Shown here: positions 54,967 through 64,000 of the stretch, piece by piece
Numbering within the stretch: position 1 is the first letter of the stretch
Layout of the letters: every line of letters starts with the position of its first letter
DNA from: Morchella semilibera
Lineage: Eukaryota > Ascomycota > Pezizomycetes > Pezizales > Morchellaceae
DNA: 64,000 nucleotides
NCBI GenBank assembly: GCA_009192285.1
Contig: CM018604.1
Location: forward strand, 1,984,001 to 2,048,000
Reading direction: 5' to 3'
Translations under genes and position numbers: made by a program
The notes under the pieces: generated by a model
Seen by the model: only the letters and a program-made list of their open reading frames with translations
What the model was told of the DNA's origin: nothing
Databases searched by the model: none

Positions 54967-55740
54967 GATAATGTAGTTAGATTGAAGGAGTTGTTAGAAG
55001 GATTACCGGAACTTCGTAACGGAAATATCGATCTGCTTTGTAGTTCAGCATGTATTTTAAATGGAAAGATTGTATAAGATAGGATTTAAATTAAATTATC
55101 GCATCGATCGGATTCCCGATCTAGGCTAGATTCGAAGATTCATAATCGCAAATCTATTGAGTAGACATATATATATATTGATTAATCCAAGAAAAAAAAT
55201 AACATAATTTAAATACAACCTATAGCAAAAATATTTCTTTTTCAAAAACAAATATAGGAATGAAAAGTTACCGTCACAATTCTTCTGATCGCTCTAAAAG
55301 TAATAGAGATATTAGCTTCTGATATTCATGATCGTAATATTGATATGATCAATACAGATATTTCAATACGTACATTTTAAGGTGTACCTTGACCCGATGG
55401 ATATGGGGGTGGGGTAATACTGGGTTCATTTAGGTTCTGGTGATCTCATCTGTATCGAGAATCTGCTTACTCTTTCCTTCGGCAGATTTACTCTCTTTCT
55501 AATCATCGTCATCATTAGATGCGGCTTCAACTCTTTGTCAAATTATTAATTTCGCATTTGTTATATTATTTGCTTGTTGAATTGTCTTCTTCTTCGGATC
55601 TTGCGAGTCTCATCTATATATAGAGAATTCCATAGTAGTAGAAAAAATAAGTTATAAAGAATTCTTATCCATATATATGTTCGTAATTCATCTTTTGAAT
55701 AAGTCTCATAGATGCTCCTGAACGTGATGGCTTCGATCAC
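54967..55740. other. AT-rich spacer in the repeat region
   Basis: About 770 bp between two convergent repeat-associated genes. It is AT-rich, with a short TATA run near 55170. No gene was recognised. Confidence 0.4.
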
Positions 55741-56844
55741 TCAAGTATTTTTAGTCGTGTATACGTAGCTAAGAAATATTTCTATTTTAGTACTTGAAAA
55801 ACTAATTCGATACCAAGCCTTACCCTAAAACATCTTTGTTTTTGTACCCAAAATGCCCCAATTGTTTTGCTTTCGTTGGATTTCCTAATGATATTCGACG
55901 TAAATTATACCATATGGCAGTCGAAACTAAACAAATAAATTTATGATTTATTTGTTCAAGAAATATATCATCTTTTCGAACTCGTCCGGTGGTATCATGG
56001 TAATATATATGGTATATTAATTCAATCAATTCGGGAGCTAAAAAATAGAATTTAATATCCTATATGAGATAATTATTAGTTTTTTTGCTAATTTTTATAA
56101 AGAGATCTGATTACCTCGTAATGCTTTGGTTGACATAGGAATCTATCTTTATACAAAAGATATACTGCACGTTCAGTTTTTTTCTCTGTGGTTGATAGTT
56201 CACTGAATCCGTATAGTGATCTTTCCAGTTTTGACTTCATTCGATTGAGTAATCTAGATTTCGCATAAACATGAAAGTCTTTCATCTTGTAAAATTAATA
56301 ACCATTTATTCAAGTAATGGAATTTATAACCTACAATCTTGAGGTAGGTGTTACTTAGGATCGGGGGATCCATTTTGGCTTTGGTTGCAGATTCCTGCCA
56401 TATTTTTTGTAATGCAAGATTCAACGGATCTGGAAGACTAAATGGTTCCATAAGGAATGTATATGCATCAACTCCATCATTTGCGATCTTCAAGATTGTT
56501 TGGATTTCTGGTGCTTGATCTTTTAAGCGGTACGAAGGTCTTTCAAGTTGGCTCATGGTAGTTATTTCGCTACTGCCTGTAACAGATTCTGGAAATACGG
56601 GTGCAGAAATAGATGAAGAAGAGTTCGTAGCATCTGCTTGTGCTTGTAGGAGCCATGCATTAATATCATCGGAAGTACGACGTGGATGTGCTTGCTGGCA
56701 TCATACCGTCCTGTCTCAAGGAGTCATTGCGTGACGAGTTTCTGGTTCTAATTGGCATGTGATGAAATGTAGTTCAGAATTATTGTTATATTGGTATACC
56801 TCAGACGCTGATGTAAGTGATTTGGGTAAATGCTTCTTCGACAT
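55741..56844 (-). CDS. DUF6532-like hypothetical protein, 5 exons
   Basis: Exons: 56844-56800, 56694-56335, 56285-56115, 56059-55824, 55768-55741 (279 aa, all phases consistent). The introns have GTATAC, GTAGGT, GTAATC and GTAAGG donors, and CTAAT/CTAAA-like branch sites. The middle exon has INAWLLQAQADATNSSSS, then a helical region (PEIQTILKIANDGVDAYTFL). The C-terminal third, CQPKHYEDIKFYFLAPELIE and INHKFICLVSTAIWYNLR, resembles the DUF6532 domain expanded in fungi, often near transposons. Function unknown. The start is uncertain: another frame upstream (EYDEEDSARIYSRNILGG, about 56850-56920) also looks coding, so a longer N-terminus or a frame error is possible. Codon use is AT-richer than in the left-hand genes. 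Confidence 0.5.
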
Positions 56845-59800
56845 CGTGATCTCCACCTAGTATGTTTCGGGAATAGATCCTAGCTGAATCTTCTTCGTCG
56901 TATTCAATATGATCCAACACTCCATTGGCTCAGCACTGAAAACTGAAAGAATTGTAGTTGAGGATGCGGCTGAGGTTCACGGGGGATTGTGAGTATCTTC
57001 GGATTGTGCATCGTCATCTAAGAAATAGTAGGGTGGAATGATTTGGCGTATATTCTTGGCTTTTGATTATCCGGTAAGTAAGAGTTTCAGCAACTCTTGA
57101 TTGCATTGAACAATTGTTTGAGCTATATGGGTAAGATAAGGGGATCTAGATCAACGTAAGTATGGGTTTTGGGGAAACATCTCAAAGTATCCTATTTATT
57201 GTACGATTGAGATTTGACTTTAGTCTACCTTGGGTCCGTGTTGATTTTTTATGAGAAACGATTTGCTCGGGCATTGATTGATGTCCTGTAGAAAGATAAG
57301 TCGCTTAAATTAATGAAAGGAATGATTGGGTACAACCGATGCCTTTGGAGTTGTTATATGATACGCTTTTAACTTTAGTTCGAAAATGATTTGAGGTATG
57401 AAGGACGAACAGATAGCGATGTGCAAAGAATCTTATATTAAATATATACATATCATCAAGAATATTATAAAATTCAAGTAAAATATCAGATGATATAACT
57501 AAATCCGGTTGATGTTTAGGTGCTAGTCTATGTGGAAATGTATAATAATTGTTAAATGCCTGAGACTTTGCTGCAACTTATTACGCAACTAATCTATACT
57601 TATTTTTACTTCTTCTAATTTATTCGCACTTTATTACTGTGTATCCTTGCTTATTTACTCCCACTTTTATTTCATGATGGGGGCGCTGATCTAATTCTGC
57701 GATTTTGTGGGCTAGCATGCAGGGGAATATCAGTACGTTAGTTACGCCTATTAGCTGTTAATCCGTACTTATCTGTATATTTATCCGGCACTTTTTGATT
57801 ACAATATTGCCGTGGCTTATTTTGCTTATCCTTATCTTGTTGAATAGTTTTTTCGTAAATATTGATGCCAGTCATGAGTTAACAGACTTGTAACTACTCA
57901 AATGGGTAGCTGTTAAGCAATTTCCGATTATTTGATAGTAGCCATGTTTGTAATTGACCTGCTTATCTAGTACTTATTCCTACTTTCCATAACTGTCTTG
58001 CGGCATATAGCTTTTCTTTTACTTGATTTTATTTGTCTATTACTTATTTTCTAGTTGGTTGCCACGTATTCATACTTGCTGGCACTTGCTGCCTGCTTAT
58101 CCTTGCTTATTTTACTTGATTTTCCATGTTAGGCTTTTTTTATTTTTTGCTTCTTCTCTTTAAGTGGATATGTTATATTTATCTAAGTGGCTTATATGTA
58201 TGTTCTACCCTAACGGTAATACAAGACATTGTCCCGTACTATTATTTTTAATTCTCTTCGCTATTTCCATTTATCTGGAGTGTGATTCCCACTATTGCCT
58301 ACTTGCTGATACTTTACTGCGTATTTATTTTTACTTATCCCATTATTTCCAGTATATTGATGGCATAATTTTTTCACTTAGCGGGGTTTTCTGGATATAT
58401 TTATAGTGCATGTACTTTATGAAGACATTATTTCGTAGCCTGTCACGCGTTATCATGCTTCTTTTACTTGCCCGGCAGCTGTACGAGGACTTTTTTTCCG
58501 CCCTTTTTCCCCGACTTTTATAGTATGAGGCATTTTTTTCTCCCCGTTAGTGCGTACAGTTCGATTATTATGTACATTGTAATATGTAAGCTCTTGAAAA
58601 ATCTTATCCCGTGTTTCTATTTATAGTTATTGGTATATAGTTATTCTTGCTTTTCATTACTTGTCCGTATTTGTCCCTGGTTATCCTCATTTATTCCTAC
58701 TTACTGGTATTTATTGCTACTTCTTCCTACTTACCGGTTATTTTTTTCATATATTCTGGCACTTTCTTACCTGACATGTGTTATAATATGTGTTGCTACC
58801 GAAAACTAACCTGTGTTTCTATTTATAGTTATTATTATATAATTATTCTTATTTATTTCACTTCTTTGTATCTATTTCTATTTACTCCTTCTTATTCTTA
58901 CTTGCTGGTACTTGCTTCCACTTATTCCCGTATATTGCTGCTTATTGCCAAATACTGAGTTACTTTCCTACTTAATATAATATATTATTCATTATATAGG
59001 TGATAAATATGCATATACTATCCTAACGGAGTAATATATTTGTCTATATTTTTCAGTTTGTTGATGACTATTCTCATCTACCAGTACTTATATATACTTA
59101 ATGGTACTTTCTGGTATTTATCCGTATTTATTCTTACTTGCTAGCACTTATCCGTACTTATTCTACTTGATAGCACTTATTCGCTATTTATTTCTACTTA
59201 TCTCTTTTTTATTTAAATAAGAATAATTATATATGATAAAAGTAACTGATATACCCTTAGTATCTAACGGCAAACGCAAGATAAACTATTTTCATGAGTA
59301 TGTATCCCTATTAGCTACTCACAACTAACGCATATTTTGTTAGGTTAGTTTTCAGCGTATCTATTATTTATTCCTTACTGTCAAGGTTCTTTTATCTTTA
59401 ATTGTAAATTTTTATATTTATTGAAGCATTTACTAACTACATCAATGTTATATTCTACGATACGATATACTATTATGCGCATTATTGTATTCTCGTTTAC
59501 CGGTATAGTAAGACTAATGCTTACCCGTATACACTGAAGCCAGGAGAATAGGCGGAGTATCATATGTATGCATATCAGTAGTAATTTTTGTACCATTACT
59601 GGAATTTACCTGTATCTATTGAAGTTATAAGAACACATACAGTATTATATGTACACCCGTCATTCTTAATTATTCTAGCAATACCAATACCTATCAATAT
59701 TCACTGAAGTTATTAGAACAGGCAAGGTAGATTATTTATGCCTATTGGTATTAATTGTATAGTTTTAAAAAAACTTAAATCAAAGTTACCGAGCGCTTCA

Positions 59801-59900
59801 TACAATTATTATACAAATATATATAACAATAATATACTAACAATGTTTGTTCAAATAGCAATCATTTCCATCGTTGATACTCTCGTACCGCCTCCTGATC
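56845..59900. other. AT-rich, degenerate low-complexity region
   Basis: About 3 kb without a clear gene. From about 57590 to 59210 the plus strand is dominated by degenerate units of 10-12 bases such as TACTTATTCC, TACTTGCTGG, TATTTATTCC and CACTTATTCC, giving spurious Tyr/Leu/Ile/Ser-rich frames. The flanks (56.9-57.5 kb and 59.3-59.9 kb) are AT-rich with scattered short frames. Confidence 0.55.
57590..59210 (+). repeat. Degenerate TACTTATTCC-like repeat tract
   Basis: Many diverged copies of TACTTATTC(C/T), TACTTGCTGG and TATTTATTCC occur without fixed spacing, often as adjacent pairs (for example near 58680-58740, 58860-58960 and 59080-59200). I see no strict period, so an old expanded simple repeat or minisatellite is the simplest reading. 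Confidence 0.6.
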
Positions 59901-60395
59901 AACTTTAACTGCAGCAACATGAAAAGCACTTATCTCTACATCGCATAGCTTTTTTGGCACGACTCAGAGCTGTATATGCTTGCCCAACAGAAAACATGGA
60001 ATCATCAAAACTTATACATATTTTATTCAACGATAAGCCCTGTGTTTTATGAACTGTTAAGGCAAATGCGTTTTGAATAGGAAGTTGTGTACGGGAATAA
60101 CGGATTCCGTGACTTCGAAAATGTATTGTATCCTTTGAAACTTCAACAATCTGTATTTGTTAGGATTATATATAATTATCGGATGGATAAGCTTACTCTA
60201 ATACCCTCATATGTTGGGAAAATGCAACATTTGGTAGACCACCTTCCCGTAAAGATACAATAATACCACATGTCCCATTAGATATACCGAGCGATATTAA
60301 ACCATTTGTTAGAAACATGACTTTAGCTCCTGGAACACAAACAACCTCATATGGAAAGTTTGTGCCGGTTTTTGAAGGTACGAGAATATTCCATA

Positions 60396-61399
60396 CTAGA
60401 AATGATTTCTCCTTCTTCCCGATCGGATAGAGATATGTGTATATGAAGCCTCAATCGGTAATGTTTCGAGGAGAAGGTGATTTATTTGTGATGCCGTCCT
60501 CCGATAGGATACAAGAAATGTTGTAAGATAACTGGTATTACGAATATGAAATTGTTGAACTTTATCTTGTAATATAGCTTGACTTTGAGGAGTGATTCGT
60601 CTAAACCGTAAGTCGTTGAGTAGTTGAAAGAACTCTGGATCATCTCGTTGACGCATGGATTGTTTTAAAAGATTGGTTTAAAGAATTGCCACAATGTTGA
60701 ACGGAAGACCTTCTGACCCGATACCGGCGGAAGTTGCATTAAATCTCCCATACAAATGATATGTAGATTTCCGAAAGGTTTCAAGTTATTATGTATCCTT
60801 GCAAACAATCCAGACATAAAATCTAATAACTCTGCGTTCACCATCGATATCTCATCTATTACCAATATTTTTATACGCCGTATTTCTTCAAGCCTATCGG
60901 GAAGTTGTAAGAGATTTGACTTTAATATTCCTCCATCTGCACCTATGTTCAATGCTGAATGAATGGTTTGACCTGATATATTATTCGCCGCAATACCAGT
61001 TGGTGCAAGCTTGAGGTATTTGAAGTGATTGACGTCAAAACCAACGTTCTAATGCCTTTAAGAGATATGATTTCCCTGTACCTGCAGATCCGGTAATGAA
61101 GAATTTAAGGCTAATACCGCCGGTAGGAAAGTTGAAAGTGATTGAGTGATTTTCGTATATGCATAATATTGATCGCCCTGTAGGTTGAATACCGCCTCGT
61201 TGTTTTGAATCGGAGTGGGTAGTTGTTGCATTTCAAGAAGTTGTTTTCGGACAATCTCTTGGACAGATTCTTCAGACATTGATAATACAGCTTCTATCAA
61301 TTCTTGATAAACGCTGGAGATATGTAGTGTAGTCCGTTGTGTTCCTTGTTGGTATATACGTTGAACTTGTTCGTACATATCAGGAAATCGCTGTAGCAA
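60396..61399 (-). pseudogene. Helitron PIF1-type helicase segments in broken frames
   Basis: Three partial frames carry the helicase: 61399-61058, 60952-60665 (LVIDEISMVNAELLDFMSG and MGDLMQLPPVSGQKVF) and 60656-60396 (MRQRDDPEFFQLLNDLR). The Walker A peptide FFITGSAGTGKSYLLKAL is in a different frame from the block directly before it (frame change near 61110-61140). A TGA at about 61036 interrupts the path to the following NIGADGGILKSNLLQLP block. The terminal PIF1 motif lies further left, near 59950. Intron splicing could repair some junctions, but I find no good GT-AG pair for the Walker A one. Confidence 0.65.
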
Positions 61400-61781
61400 A
61401 TGCTCTCGGTAATTGAGATAACCCCATGTATCTCATCATCAGATCGCCAATGCTGAATCTCCAATAGTTTATTAAAGAAGAATCCCTCTCCATCCGCCAA
61501 TCGTCTATAACATGTTCGGATCATAAGTGGCTACCACAAATTAGCTTTACACTTGATAGAGATAGAAATGTAATTGGTAATATACTTTTTTCCGTTGATA
61601 AATAAAATTACCCAACTTATCCATCCATACTTCAGTCTGTGACCGCCGACGGGTGCGTTCGATTTTGTAAAGTGAATGTATTTGAAGTACGTAAGATGTT
61701 CAAAGATGATATTTTCTGGTCGATTGAAATACTTTTCAATTGCATCGGGGTAGAAAATATCTTCAGATGTGGGATCAACTT

Positions 61782-63389
61782 CTAGCAACCAGCGGGTTTG
61801 ACTACGCTGGAACGATCTGACGGCATTGATGTAGGTAGATAAACACATGAACTTGACATTTGAAAGATTGGAAAGCTTAAGAGTAGGACCATAGATTCCA
61901 TAGATCCCATTCTTCGAGCAAGCAGGTGGTCATTAGTATGACTTAAGCTATTGACGCTGACGATAGATTTTGGCTCTGCCTTGGTAACATATTTTGTTAT
62001 GTATTTAGCTAAACCACCAGAGGTACAATATTGTACGTTGCAATGTGCTCCCCATAATAGCAATAGCCTAGGACTGTATGGAACGATATACCGGTCCTCC
62101 TCTTTAATTCTCCTATATGTATACCTAATTTCTCCTTCCTTTTGGTATGTGAGATTTGAAAGTTCCGCAGGAAACCCTTTCCTACACGTTCCAGCCTCAT
62201 CCCTACTCCCACCACATAGCCTAGGTTCACATGAATGAACTTGATGTTGAATTACTAAAGCATATAGTTCTGGTTCTGTATCGGAGTTTGGTAGGTCGGC
62301 TCGAATAAAATTTTGCTCGATGAGTTGATTCTGTGTTAACTCGGACCACAGAAGTGAGTGTGTATGTATTGCCCCCCTCAGTTGAAATTCATGCCGTTCA
62401 ACTAACTCATTTAAACGTCCAAAACCTGATACTGAAGGGATCCGGAAAAAAGATTTTTTAATCCAATGCCAACGTTCGTAATAGTACTGCACAGCATCCC
62501 ATGGTCGATTTGAAGGCAATATATCATGATTCCCCGTTCGTTGTAGAATGTTTCGGTAATCACTCCATTGTTCAGAAAATGTAGTAGTAACGAATAAAGT
62601 AGGTATTCCATGTGTCTGTAACATACATCGAACATTACTTTCTGCGTTCAGAAAAAATGTATTACCTGTCCGTATGAATCGTGGAATGGTTGTGGTTAGA
62701 TGTTCATTAACGATAGACCATGGACCGTATTGACTCTGTTGTAATAGTTCAGCAGCAGTATGTCGTGAATGTGCACCTCTTTCTTGATATCCTTTAACAA
62801 TACGGCAGTTATTTTGCAGTATTCTAATCGCCTCAATTTCCATATATATCCATGGTCCCCAGTAATGATCATCACGGAAAACAGATATAATTGAGCTGAG
62901 TTTGATTTTAGCATCGGTAGCCATGGTATTTTTAGAGCAGATCGTATTTGGTTGCCGAATTGAACGTATATACTGTCCTCTACCCCATGGATATAAGACT
63001 GGAAAAAGCAAGGCTTCCAAAGCGGGATCTGATCGTTGTATTCCAATACGTTCACCTGAATTGGTAGAGGGAAGAGATGCAACTGGCAATCGAAAATATC
63101 GATGATCTTCATTTGCAACCTGTGAAGGATAATTGAAAGGGTTTAAAACTATATCGGGGCGGTTCCAAGGTCGTGTTTCATCCGTATTTGAATCAGTACT
63201 TGAAATTAAAGAAACTGTAGGTAAAGGACTAAGTTGCAGCTCTCTTCGTATATCATATCTCTGAAAAAGTATATTTTTAATAACAACTGCGACCACAATT
63301 CCCAAAGCTTCTTTCCCGGTATCATGAAGATTGAATCGAATTGATTTGTTGGAACCCCAAGATAACCTCCAAAAATTCCGGGTATACAC
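61782..63389 (-). CDS. Helitron Rep endonuclease domain, ORF segment
   Basis: The longest open segment (535 codons) of the Helitron gene. It encodes the replication-initiator (Rep) domain that nicks and joins single strands during rolling-circle transposition. The catalytic HUH metal-binding pair (His-Thr-His) and both tyrosines (Tyr-Ile-Thr-Lys-Tyr) are intact. The upstream part, PALEALLFPVLYPWGRGQY and the RDDHYWGPWIYMEIEA-type block, matches the Helitron-like N-terminal domain. The last about 40 codons (after LLARRMGS) continue in this frame, but the next conserved block (YFNRPENI) is in another frame, so the true product changes frame near 61800-61850 by splicing or by mutation. Confidence 0.85.
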   Translation of the reverse strand: MYTRNFWRLSWGSNKSIRFNLHDTGKEALGIVVAVVIKNILFQRYDIRRELQLSPLPTVSLISSTDSNTDETRPWNRPDIVLNPFNYPSQVANEDHRYFRLPVASLPSTNSGERIGIQRSDPALEALLFPVLYPWGRGQYIRSIRQPNTICSKNTMATDAKIKLSSIISVFRDDHYWGPWIYMEIEAIRILQNNCRIVKGYQERGAHSRHTAAELLQQSQYGPWSIVNEHLTTTIPRFIRTGNTFFLNAESNVRCMLQTHGIPTLFVTTTFSEQWSDYRNILQRTGNHDILPSNRPWDAVQYYYERWHWIKKSFFRIPSVSGFGRLNELVERHEFQLRGAIHTHSLLWSELTQNQLIEQNFIRADLPNSDTEPELYALVIQHQVHSCEPRLCGGSRDEAGTCRKGFPAELSNLTYQKEGEIRYTYRRIKEEDRYIVPYSPRLLLLWGAHCNVQYCTSGGLAKYITKYVTKAEPKSIVSVNSLSHTNDHLLARRMGSMESMVLLLSFPIFQMSSSCVYLPTSMPSDRSSVVKPAGC

Positions 63390-64000
63390 GCATAGCTCTA
63401 GATTTCTGGTAATATCTCTACGGTTACGTTAACGATATGTTGAATATGGATTGTGATTATTACTATAACTTTGGTACGACCTAAATTGGTTTGCAATGAT
63501 ATTGGTGATAGAAATATCCGGAGGAGCGTTGAGGAAGAGGAAAAGTAGCCGGCGGCATGGTCTGCAAGTTGTGGCAACCGTGTGGATTGATTGCATGAAC
63601 TACAGTATTGCTATAAAGTTCAATATCGTTTTGAGTTTGGTAGTAGGAAGGAAATCAAGTATAGTAGATAATGTATATACTGCATCTTGTTGTTTTGGTA
63701 CCCATTTAATATGTCTTTCTAACATCAATGTACCACAAAATGCACATGGTGTATCAGGAAAAGATTTGTTGTAGTTGGTTTTGAATCGTTGAATGAGGTT
63801 TTGAAAGAGACGATCAGGAGTAAAGATAATTGGCTCTCGTATTTCTAGAGGAACTGAAGTATACGATGACTGAATAGATTGCCGTTCTGATTGATGTTGC
63901 GCAGATTGAATACGAATACTCTGATTATGTTGTTGAATAAATCGGTATGTAGAAAATAAACTTCCATCATGATCAATCAAGTCGTCAGAGTTGACAAATA

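Larger units (their letters stand above)
59905..64000 (-). mobile_element. Helitron transposon coding region (Rep plus PIF1-type helicase), truncated by window edge
   Basis: A rolling-circle Helitron on the minus strand, entering from beyond 64000. In order of translation: a CxxC segment (CAFCGTLMLERH, about 63710-63745), then the Rep domain within 63389-61782 with the HUH motif (LRGAIHTHSLLW, about 62346-62385) and the two-tyrosine motif (AKYITKYVTK, about 61976-62006). A linker with YFNRPENIIFEHLTYFKYIH follows, then the PIF1-like helicase with Walker A (TGSAGTGKS, about 61080), Walker B (LVIDEISMVNAEL), MGDLMQLPPVSG and the terminal AYTALSRA motif. The reading frame changes several times (near 61780-61850, 61100-61140, 61020-60950 and 60396); some changes may be introns, others look like true disruptions. 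The element end was not located. Confidence 0.85.

Noticed and set aside
58164-58958. Hydrophobic Tyr/Leu/Ile-rich frames resembling membrane proteins
   Set aside because: They arise from the TACTTATTCC-like repeat tract and have no independent support.

Overview
The window reads as a filamentous ascomycete nuclear genome. Genes have several short GT-AG introns (mostly 50-80 bp) with CTAAC/CTAAT-like branch sites, intergenic stretches are long, and a Helitron-type transposon lies at the right end. A mitochondrial ClpX that keeps its ClpP-docking tripeptide and a strongly over-used palindrome (TACATGTA) make me suspect Pezizomycetes (truffle/morel lineage), but that is inference only. The gene models below were assembled by eye from reading frame, splice signals and remembered family motifs; none was checked by alignment or RNA.

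Bases 1-5614 hold no recognisable gene. From 5.6 to 46 kb there is an ordinary housekeeping region: copper amine oxidase (+), O-acetylhomoserine sulfhydrylase (-), SWI/SNF-RSC subunit Ssr4 (-), a 77-aa cysteine-rich protein (-), SNARE Bet1 (+), Rab11/Ypt31 GTPase (-), a 1000-aa chromodomain protein (+), ClpX (-), ATP synthase beta (+), SNARE Sec22 (+), tRNA-Lys(CTT) (-), ribose-5-phosphate isomerase (-), proteasome subunit Rpn8 (-), adenylate kinase (+) and the mitochondrial GTP/GDP carrier (+). They form no metabolic cluster, but several share a theme: Bet1, Sec22 and Rab11 in the secretory pathway, and ClpX, ATP synthase beta, the GTP/GDP carrier and adenylate kinase in mitochondrial or nucleotide metabolism. 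ClpX and ATP synthase beta are divergently arranged.

A long imperfect inverted repeat (arms about 600 bp) lies at 46.6-47.9 kb. At 50.1 kb begins the 5' part of a gene resembling Mediator subunit Med15. It is cut off at the only ambiguous base of the window (N at 50703), where a second ORF on the opposite strand is cut as well, so this looks like an assembly join.

From 50.7 kb to the end the sequence is repeat-dominated and AT-richer. It contains a truncated Cys6 zinc-cluster-like ORF, a roughly 157-bp satellite with a head-to-head inversion, and a broken gene that I read as a Tet-like 2OG-Fe(II) oxygenase preceded by seven 60-bp (20-aa) tandem repeats. Next come a five-exon gene resembling the fungal DUF6532 family, a degenerate TACTTATTCC-like low-complexity tract, and a disrupted Helitron Rep/PIF1-helicase gene running off the right edge. 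The Tet-like oxygenase, zinc-cluster and DUF6532-like genes beside a Helitron are the most interesting part of the window.
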